Shown piece by piece: positions 5,178 through 10,303 of a DNA stretch of 10,303 bases. Each line of letters starts with the position of its first letter. The stretch's first letter is position 1. Location: contig JAHZFC010000078.1 of assembly GCA_019421525.1 (NCBI GenBank), forward strand, positions 1 to 10,303, read 5' to 3'. The position numbers and the translations under genes are program-made. The notes beneath the pieces are model-generated. The model was not told the origin of the DNA, made no database searches, and saw nothing but the letters and a program-made list of their open reading frames with translations. The DNA is from Clostridiales bacterium (lineage in GTDB: Bacteria > Bacillota > Clostridia > Oscillospirales > Oscillospiraceae).

Positions 5178-5723
5178 ATGTCCATGGAGCGGGAGACCAC
5201 CTGCTGTTTCACCGGACACCGGCCGGACAAGCTGCCCTGGGGGACGAATGAGGAGGACGGGCGCTGCCTGGCCCTGAAGGAGAGCATCGCCCGGGAGCTG
5301 GAGGGGCTGTACCGGCGGGGATACCGCCACTTCATCTCCGGCATGGCCCGGGGGGCGGACCTGTACTTCGTGGAGGCGGCCCTGGCCCTGCGGAGGGAAC
5401 ACCCGGACGTGACGGTGGAGGGGGCGGTGCCCTGCCAGAGCCAGGCCGACCGCTGGCCGGAGCAGGAGCGGGCCCGGTGGCGCGCGGCGCTGGATGCGTG
5501 CGACCTGGAGACCATGGTGCAGCAAAACTATGACCGCTTCTGCATGCACCGCCGGGACCGGTACATGGTGGACCGGTCCTCCGCCATCCTGGCCGCCTTT
5601 GACGGCACCCCCGGCGGCACCATGTACACCCTCAGCTGCGCCATGGACCAGGGGCTGGACATCCTGCTGCTGGATCTGGACCACCCGGAAAAGGCGGCGG
5701 TGCGGCTGGAGCTGAGGGACTGA
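5178..5723 (+). CDS. SLOG family protein (DUF1273/YpsA-like)
   Basis: The 181-residue soluble protein has the Rossmann-like SLOG fold. CCFTGHRPDKLPWG (9-22) is the first beta strand and nucleotide-binding loop; HFISGMARGADLYFVE is the second glycine-rich motif, and AAFDGTPGGTMYTLSCAMDQG the C-terminal GGT loop. SLOG proteins are thought to bind or process nucleotide-derived ligands. Bacillus YpsA is linked to cell division and stress, but the biochemical role of this branch is not settled. The start has GAGAGGAGGG 7 nt upstream; a second ATG two codons later is less well spaced. The gene has its own promoter and terminator and forms a single-gene unit. No recombination partner such as dprA is adjacent. 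Confidence 0.88.
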   Translation: MSMERETTCCFTGHRPDKLPWGTNEEDGRCLALKESIARELEGLYRRGYRHFISGMARGADLYFVEAALALRREHPDVTVEGAVPCQSQADRWPEQERARWRAALDACDLETMVQQNYDRFCMHRRDRYMVDRSSAILAAFDGTPGGTMYTLSCAMDQGLDILLLDLDHPEKAAVRLELRD

Positions 5724-5815
5724 CGGCCCCGCAGGGGCCCAGGCCCGGGGCGGGGCGCGGTGTTTGGGGATGCACCAAGGACGGCGGGGATCTGCCCCGT
5801 GCGGAACAACTCAGT

Positions 5816-5847
5816 CGGCGGCGGGCCATGGCCCGCCGCCGGCTTTT
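5816..5847 (+). terminator. Intrinsic terminator after the SLOG gene
   Basis: A very GC-rich perfect palindrome (5816-5827 / 5830-5841, 12 bp with an AT centre) is followed by GC and four T (5844-5847). It lies 92 bp after the stop codon; the stretch between contains GC-rich hairpins such as 5726-5731 / 5735-5740. The short T-run makes efficiency uncertain. Confidence 0.65.
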
Positions 5848-6163
5848 CTGCCCCGCACAGGATGCTATCCTTTACAAAAAATTCAAACAATGCCCGAACG
5901 AATTTCAATCTATTTTCAGTATCGCCAGTCATAATAGCTTCAGCGGCAAGAAAACAAAAACAGGTCCCGGGCGGGCCACGCGCGGATGCCGGCGATATCT
6001 TTTCAAAGAAAAATAGGCAGTCGCAAATTTCGAGATCTGCGACTGCCTATTTTGTATTTTAGCATGGAATGGTCGTTTGTCAAGTGGATTTCGGACCGTA
6101 ACAAAAATGTAATATAACTTGTTCGGCCCTCCTTAAGAAAACGCCCAGAAAGAAGGGAAAGCG
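5848..6163. other. Gene-poor, A/T-richer gap before the recombinase
   Basis: Apart from the palindrome at 6010-6053, no gene, tRNA or clear promoter is visible. Base composition drops from GC-rich to mixed around 5865-5960 (runs such as TTTACAAAAAATTC). A possible -10 (TATAAC, 6113-6118) precedes the recombinase frame but lacks a convincing -35. The change fits the edge of a transferred segment. Confidence 0.4.
6010..6053. repeat. Palindromic element A flanking the recombinase
   Basis: A perfect 16-bp stem (6010-6025 / 6038-6053) encloses a short inner stem with a TCGA loop. The outermost pairs are AAAATA/TATTTT, so the hairpin could terminate transcription both ways. The core 6016-6047 (GGCAGTCGCAAATTTCG...) recurs beyond the recombinase at 7306-7337: 27 of 32 bases match directly and 29 of 32 match when one copy is reverse-complemented. 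Confidence 0.75.
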
Positions 6164-6268
6164 TTGAGTACACGACAGCAAAACTACGCCAAGGACCCAA
6201 AGGGCCGGAAACTGTAGGGAGATCTGGTCATAGGCGGCCAAGGCCAAGGCATCTGCCTGGGCCAGGCG

Positions 6269-7255
6269 GTGGACCAGTGGCTGACCGTATGCGCGGCCCG
6301 CTTCAAGCGGTCCACCTGCTCTACCTACCGCAGAGTGGCGGACCGGCATATCGTAGGGGCGTTGGGAGGGTGCCCAGTGTCAGACCTGACCGGAGAGGCC
6401 ATCTCCAGCTATCTCAGCGGGCGGATCTACGGCACGGCGGAACAGCCTCCCTTGGCTCCGTCCACCGTTCACAGCATTTTGACGGTGCTGCGCGGGGCGC
6501 TGCACTACGCCGAGCGCCAGGGCGCGCAGTTCACCGGCTGGGACGCGCTGGACAGGCCCAGGCACTGTCCCCATGAGACCCAGGTGCTCACCGCCCAGGA
6601 GCGGGCCAGGCTGGAGGAACACATCCTGCGGGACCTGGATCTGACGGGCCTGGGGGTGCTGCTGTGCCTGTACACCGGGCTGCGGATCGGGGAGCTCTGC
6701 GCGCTGAAATGGGGAGATATTTCAGAGGCAGGGATCCTCACCGTGCGCCGGACGGCCCAGCGCATCCGCAACCCGGACTTCGGGCCGAAGGACCCGCGGC
6801 GCACCATCGTGGTGTTTGACACGCCCAAGAGCGACAGCTCCCGCCGGTCGATCCCCGTGCCCTCCTTGGCGCAGGGATGGCTGGAGCGGCTGCGCTGCCA
6901 GCCGGACAGCTATCTGCTCACCGGACAGGCCGACCATTTCCTGGAGCCCAGGACCATGCAGAGCCGGTTCAAAAAGCTGCTGAAGGCCGCAGGGGTGCGG
7001 GACATCAACTTCCATGCCCTGCGCCATACCTTTGCCACCGACTGCGTCCAGCTGGGCTTTGACCCCAAGACCCTCAGTCAGATCTTGGGACATTCCGATG
7101 TGGGGGTCACGCTGAATACCTATGTGCATCCCTCCTTATCCACGATGCGGACGATGATGGAGCGGCTGAACAGGTCCGGGCATGCCGGGGAAGATGCGGG
7201 CGGTATCTGTAAGAGGCGGGCCAATGAAAAGAGAAGGATAATGACAAAGAAATGA
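6269..7255 (+). CDS. Tyrosine-type site-specific recombinase (integrase), probably 5'-truncated
   Basis: From the GTG at 6269 the product is 328 residues with a core-binding domain (about 1-100) and a catalytic domain (about 105-295). The full active-site set is present: R139 (TGLRIGE), K187 (TPKSD), H249 and R252 (HALRHTF), H275 (GHSD) and Y285 (NTYVH). It should cut and rejoin DNA at short inverted core sites. The GTG has no good ribosome site. The frame is open upstream to a TAG at 6215-6217 and, beyond that stop, to a TTG at 6164 with AAGGG ahead of it and a basic stretch (RQQNYAKDPKGRK), as in arm-binding domains. The true start may therefore be 6164 with a nonsense codon. The C-terminal tail is basic. 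No excisionase, phage or conjugation gene is adjacent. Palindromes at 6010-6053 and 7291-7351 flank it. Confidence 0.88.
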   Translation: MDQWLTVCAARFKRSTCSTYRRVADRHIVGALGGCPVSDLTGEAISSYLSGRIYGTAEQPPLAPSTVHSILTVLRGALHYAERQGAQFTGWDALDRPRHCPHETQVLTAQERARLEEHILRDLDLTGLGVLLCLYTGLRIGELCALKWGDISEAGILTVRRTAQRIRNPDFGPKDPRRTIVVFDTPKSDSSRRSIPVPSLAQGWLERLRCQPDSYLLTGQADHFLEPRTMQSRFKKLLKAAGVRDINFHALRHTFATDCVQLGFDPKTLSQILGHSDVGVTLNTYVHPSLSTMRTMMERLNRSGHAGEDAGGICKRRANEKRRIMTKK

Positions 7256-7290
7256 CAAGTTCGATATAAAAGAGAAAAGTAAAAAGAGAA

Positions 7291-7351
7291 AAAGAGGAGC
7301 TTCCGGGCAGTCGCAAATCTCGAAATTTGCGAAAGCCGGCCGCTCCTCTTT
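7291..7351. repeat. Palindromic element B flanking the recombinase
   Basis: The outer arms AAAGAGGAGC (7291-7300) and GCTCCTCTTT (7342-7351) pair perfectly. Inside, CCGG..C (7303-7308) pairs with GCCGG (7335-7339), and TCGCAAAT (7311-7318) with ATTTGCGA (7325-7332). It shares its 32-bp core (7306-7337) with element A, but its outer stem is unrelated in sequence. It starts 36 bp after the recombinase stop and may serve as that gene's terminator. Confidence 0.7.
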
Positions 7352-7398
7352 CTATTCTGCCCATCCTTAGGATACTCCATCCCCGGATCGGACGCAAG

Positions 7399-7598
7399 GG
7401 GAGCCTACCAGGCAAAGACCGACGGGAGAGGGACAGGCTCCCGACGTGTTTGGGTTTACCTTCCTATCTGCTGCGGGGGCGGGACGGACGCCTGCCCCGC
7501 CCCCAAGCCAGCAGGCGAACTGCCTGGGCGACCACAGCATAACGTCCGGCTCCGCCGGACTTGTGCATAAATGCTCCGCCAGGTCATGATGCGGCGGA
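7399..7598 (+). other. Hairpin-rich 5' leader of the SLH protein gene
   Basis: Five stem-loops precede the gene: GGGAGCCT (7399-7406) with AGGCTCCC (7435-7442), GGGGGCGGG (7475-7483) with CCCGCCCCC (7496-7504), CAGGC (7512-7516) with GCCTG (7522-7526), GTCCGGC (7544-7550) with GCCGGAC (7554-7560) and TCCGCC (7575-7580) with GGCGGA (7593-7598). The last ends 11 nt before the ribosome site. I could not match a known riboswitch and found no convincing promoter between 7352 and 7570. It may be a stabilising leader or contain interspersed repeats. Confidence 0.4.
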
Positions 7599-7626
7599 AA
7601 ACTTGAAAAGGAGGAGAATACCCCCC

Positions 7627-10251
7627 ATGAAAAACCTCAAACGTTTGTTGAGCCTCGTGGTGGTGATGGCGGTCCTGTGCTCGCTCCCGCTGACGGTCAG
7701 CGCGGCTGACGCGGCAGATTATACCGACACCGGCGACATCACCTATTACGAGGCGGTGGACGTCCTGACGAGCATCGGCGTGCTCGAGGGCCTCACCGAC
7801 GGCAGCTACGGCCCGGATCAGACCATGACCCGGTCCGAGGCGGCCAAGATCATCGCCTACCTGGTGCTGGGCGACTCCGCCGAGAATCTGTCGGCGGTCA
7901 CCGCGCCCTTTGACGACGTGGCGGCCGACCACTGGGCGGCGGGCTACATCGCCTACTGCGCCAACGCCGGCATCATCGACGGCGACGGCAACGGCAGCTT
8001 CCTGCCCGAGGAGGAGGTCACCGCCTACCAGTTCGGCAAGATGCTGCTCACCGCCGTGGGCTACGGCGTCAACGGCGAGTACACCGGCTCCGGCTGGGAG
8101 ATCTCCGTGGCCTCCGACGCCAGCGCCCTGGACATCTATGACGGCCTGGAGGGCACCCTCAGCGGCAGCGAGCCCATGACCCGGGACGAGATGGCCCTCT
8201 ACGCCTTCAACACCCTGGTGGGCGTGGCCCAGGTCAACTACAACTCCGTGTTCGGCGAGTACTACATCGGCACCTCCGCCCTGACCGCGGTGGACAACGA
8301 CGTGGACCCCACCGATGAGGACAGCGCCTTCGGCTACACCCTGGGCTGTCAGAACTTCGGCCTGCTCAAGGTGGAGGCCAACGACACCGACGCCTTCGGC
8401 CGGCCCTACTACTACTGGACCCAGGACGGCGCGGCCATCACCGACGGCTACACCAGCTCCACCGCCGACTATGTGTATGAGGACGGCGTGACCCAGAGCA
8501 CCCTGTACTCCGACCTGGGCCGCACCGTGGCCACTACCTACGACTTCCTCTATATCGTGGACGGCGTCACCCTGGACGAGACCGACGGCCCCACCCGCAG
8601 CAGCTCCATCGCCGTGGGCTATGTGGATGGAGAGAGTGACGGCGCTGATACCGGCACCTACGCCGAGGTGTATGTGGACGACGAGAACCAGGAGGTCACC
8701 GTCATCATCATCAACACCTACCTGGGCCAGATCACCGACGTGGACGACGACGACCCGGACGAGATCGTCTACACCGTGGATGTGTTCGACGACGGCGATC
8801 TGGACACCTCTCTGGACATCACCACCGATGACGACAGCTTCGCCGAGGACGACTACGTCCTGGTCACCGCCGCCAGCGAGGACGATGGCTCCACCTACGA
8901 GCTTCAGAGCATCGTCCTGGCCGACTACTTCACCGGCGCTGTCACCACCTACGGCAGCTATTACACCGAGGTGGACGACGTCACCTACTACTTCTCCGTC
9001 AACTATGAATACCAGGATGACTATATCGCCAGTGGGGACGACTTCGACAGCATCTACACCTTCTATCAGGACAGCTACGGCAACATCATCGGCGCCGAGC
9101 TCTACTCCGGCTCCGCCTCCAGCGGGAACTACCTGTACCTGTCCGATTCCTACGCCTCCTACTACAGCGCCCTGTACGGCGAGGCCTATGTGGCGGCGGC
9201 CGTCACCTTCGTGGACGGCACCGAGGACGTGATCTACCTGCGGGTGACCAACTCCACCAGCGCCACCAGCGCCTACTTCTACAACCCCGCTCTCGAGAGC
9301 AACTACTATATCGTAAGTGGTACTGGTGAGAGTGGAGATACAACTAAAGATGATGGTGAATCTTATTATGACGGCTACGGCGATGTGATCGCCGACGGCT
9401 GGTACTCCTACACGGTGAACAGCAGCGGCTACTACACCCTGAAGGAGCTGGACACCAGTGAGACGGGCACCGCTACCGGCGTCACCACCAGCGACGACAC
9501 CAGCGCGGTGTATTTCACTGGCCCCACGGCTACCCGTTACGCCAACTCCAGCACTGAGCTGGTCTTTGTGGACAGCGGCGCCACCTACACCGGCTACACC
9601 AACTTCCCGTCCGCCGACTATGGGACGCTGGATGATCCTTCTGACACCGATGTGTCCGTGCTCTATGTGACCAACAGCGGCGGGCGTCTGACCGACATCT
9701 ATGTGCTCGGCACCGGCTCCACCACCGTGGACGTGACCTTCGCCGTGTACCGCAGAAGCGTGGGCACCACCGCCGACGGCTATCAGTACAGCTTCTATGT
9801 GGATGGCTCCTACAGCACCTACCTGTTCGCCAGCGCCGAGAGCCTGACGCGGTACGGCAGCGTGGGCTTCCTGCTGGAGGACAGCGACGGCTACTACTCC
9901 TTCGTGGCTGCGACTGAGGACAGTGCCGATGACTATGGCTACGACTTCACCACCGGCATCGTGCTGGACGCCGACGATGATTTCGTGGAGGTCTGGGTGG
10001 ATCTCGATAAGGATGGCGAGGAGGATACTGCCACTGAGGTCTACTACTTCGCCCTGGCCGAGGACGCCGAGGTCACCCGCATCACCGGCGTCAGCAGCGT
10101 CTCCCACGGCACTGCCAGAGAGGGCGACACCGTCTATGTGTTCTCCGATGAGTACGCCGACAGTGAATATTCCGCCGAGGCCTATGCCGTGTTCGCCCTG
10201 GACGAGGACCTGGTGAGCGACACCGACGAGGATGCTGTGATGCTATCATAA
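7627..10251 (+). CDS. Secreted SLH-domain surface protein, acidic, possible S-layer component
   Basis: The 874-residue protein begins with a signal peptide (basic MKNLKR, hydrophobic 7-22, likely cleavage after VSA at 26). Three S-layer homology repeats follow: about 32-82 (YGPDQTMTRSEAAKIIAYLV), 94-150 (PFDDVAADHWAAGYIAY) and a divergent third at about 155-205 (EPMTRDEMALYAFNTLV). SLH domains bind pyruvylated cell-wall polymers. The remaining 670 residues are rich in Asp, Tyr, Ser, Thr and Gly, look beta-rich and match no domain I recognise. D-rich tracts occur (DVDDDDPDE; DLDKDGEED at 792-800). The mature part has only two Cys (111, 241). There is no LPxTG. The strongly C-biased codons suggest high expression, except a patch at 9313-9369. 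The ATG at 7627 has AAGGAGGAG about 10-12 nt upstream; extending to 7561 would bury the signal peptide. Confidence 0.92.
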   Translation: MKNLKRLLSLVVVMAVLCSLPLTVSAADAADYTDTGDITYYEAVDVLTSIGVLEGLTDGSYGPDQTMTRSEAAKIIAYLVLGDSAENLSAVTAPFDDVAADHWAAGYIAYCANAGIIDGDGNGSFLPEEEVTAYQFGKMLLTAVGYGVNGEYTGSGWEISVASDASALDIYDGLEGTLSGSEPMTRDEMALYAFNTLVGVAQVNYNSVFGEYYIGTSALTAVDNDVDPTDEDSAFGYTLGCQNFGLLKVEANDTDAFGRPYYYWTQDGAAITDGYTSSTADYVYEDGVTQSTLYSDLGRTVATTYDFLYIVDGVTLDETDGPTRSSSIAVGYVDGESDGADTGTYAEVYVDDENQEVTVIIINTYLGQITDVDDDDPDEIVYTVDVFDDGDLDTSLDITTDDDSFAEDDYVLVTAASEDDGSTYELQSIVLADYFTGAVTTYGSYYTEVDDVTYYFSVNYEYQDDYIASGDDFDSIYTFYQDSYGNIIGAELYSGSASSGNYLYLSDSYASYYSALYGEAYVAAAVTFVDGTEDVIYLRVTNSTSATSAYFYNPALESNYYIVSGTGESGDTTKDDGESYYDGYGDVIADGWYSYTVNSSGYYTLKELDTSETGTATGVTTSDDTSAVYFTGPTATRYANSSTELVFVDSGATYTGYTNFPSADYGTLDDPSDTDVSVLYVTNSGGRLTDIYVLGTGSTTVDVTFAVYRRSVGTTADGYQYSFYVDGSYSTYLFASAESLTRYGSVGFLLEDSDGYYSFVAATEDSADDYGYDFTTGIVLDADDDFVEVWVDLDKDGEEDTATEVYYFALAEDAEVTRITGVSSVSHGTAREGDTVYVFSDEYADSEYSAEAYAVFALDEDLVSDTDEDAVMLS

Positions 10252-10257
10252 AAGTAG

Positions 10258-10289
10258 CCACGGAAGGGTAGAAAAAAGCCTTTCCGTGG
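10258..10289 (+). terminator. Hairpin after the SLH protein gene
   Basis: CCACGGAA (10258-10265) pairs with TTCCGTGG (10282-10289), extended by GG/CC (10266-10267 / 10279-10280) past a bulged T. It begins 6 nt after the stop. No T-run follows before the window ends, so it may be a terminator or an mRNA-stabilising 3' hairpin. Confidence 0.5.
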
Positions 10290-10303
10290 GATATTATAGA
10301 GGC

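Noticed and set aside
7385..7460. Cyclic-di-GMP riboswitch upstream of the SLH gene
   Set aside because: ACGCAA is present, but the remaining conserved blocks of the GEMM aptamer could not be found.
7456..10107. 883-codon minus-strand ORF opposite the SLH gene
   Set aside because: It stays open because the sense gene almost never uses TTA, CTA or TCA. The product is a Val/Gly/His repeat-like shadow without a domain or ribosome site.
10291..10300. Promoter at the right edge (TATTAT)
   Set aside because: No -35 at a suitable distance, and the window ends before any gene.

Overview
The window looks like a chromosomal segment of a GC-rich, Gram-positive gut Clostridia member, probably Oscillospiraceae (Flavonifractor/Oscillibacter-like). 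That placement is inference. It rests on strong AGGAGG ribosome sites, GC-rich codon use, an FMN riboswitch driving ECF-type riboflavin transporters, a Thermotoga-type DAHP synthase and an SLH-domain surface protein. No marker gene fixes the taxon.

Layout. 1-650 holds no convincing gene but is dense in inverted repeats: a run of short hairpins with compensated stem changes (59-161), a long hairpin (173-215), a nested fold (299-437) and a structured block (522-640). Next comes aroF (minus, 655-1674). Its leader carries a promoter, a 34-residue peptide rich in Phe/Trp/Tyr, an alternative pairing segment and an intrinsic terminator, which together form a complete ribosome-mediated attenuator. 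Facing away on the plus strand is a two-gene unit: a 71-residue acidic protein and cinA, ending in a 17-bp hairpin shared with the convergent next unit.

That next unit (minus, 3597-5071) is one transcript: promoter, FMN riboswitch, a hairpin able to hide the Shine-Dalgarno, a RibU-like S component and a second, related S component. The ATPases and T component of the ECF transporter are not here. A plus-strand SLOG/DUF1273 gene (5178-5723) has its own promoter and terminator.

5850-7351 is an accessory-looking segment: a tyrosine recombinase flanked by two palindromic 32-bp cores, which match best as an inverted pair (29/32), and preceded by an in-frame amber codon. Last, a structured 5' leader precedes an 874-residue secreted, acidic SLH protein with a short patch of A/T-ending codons.

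Two biosynthesis/uptake units here (aromatic amino acids and flavin) are controlled by RNA leaders. The best candidates for undescribed biology are the aroF attenuator, the recombinase with its inverted palindromes and amber codon, and the structured DNA/RNA at 59-640.
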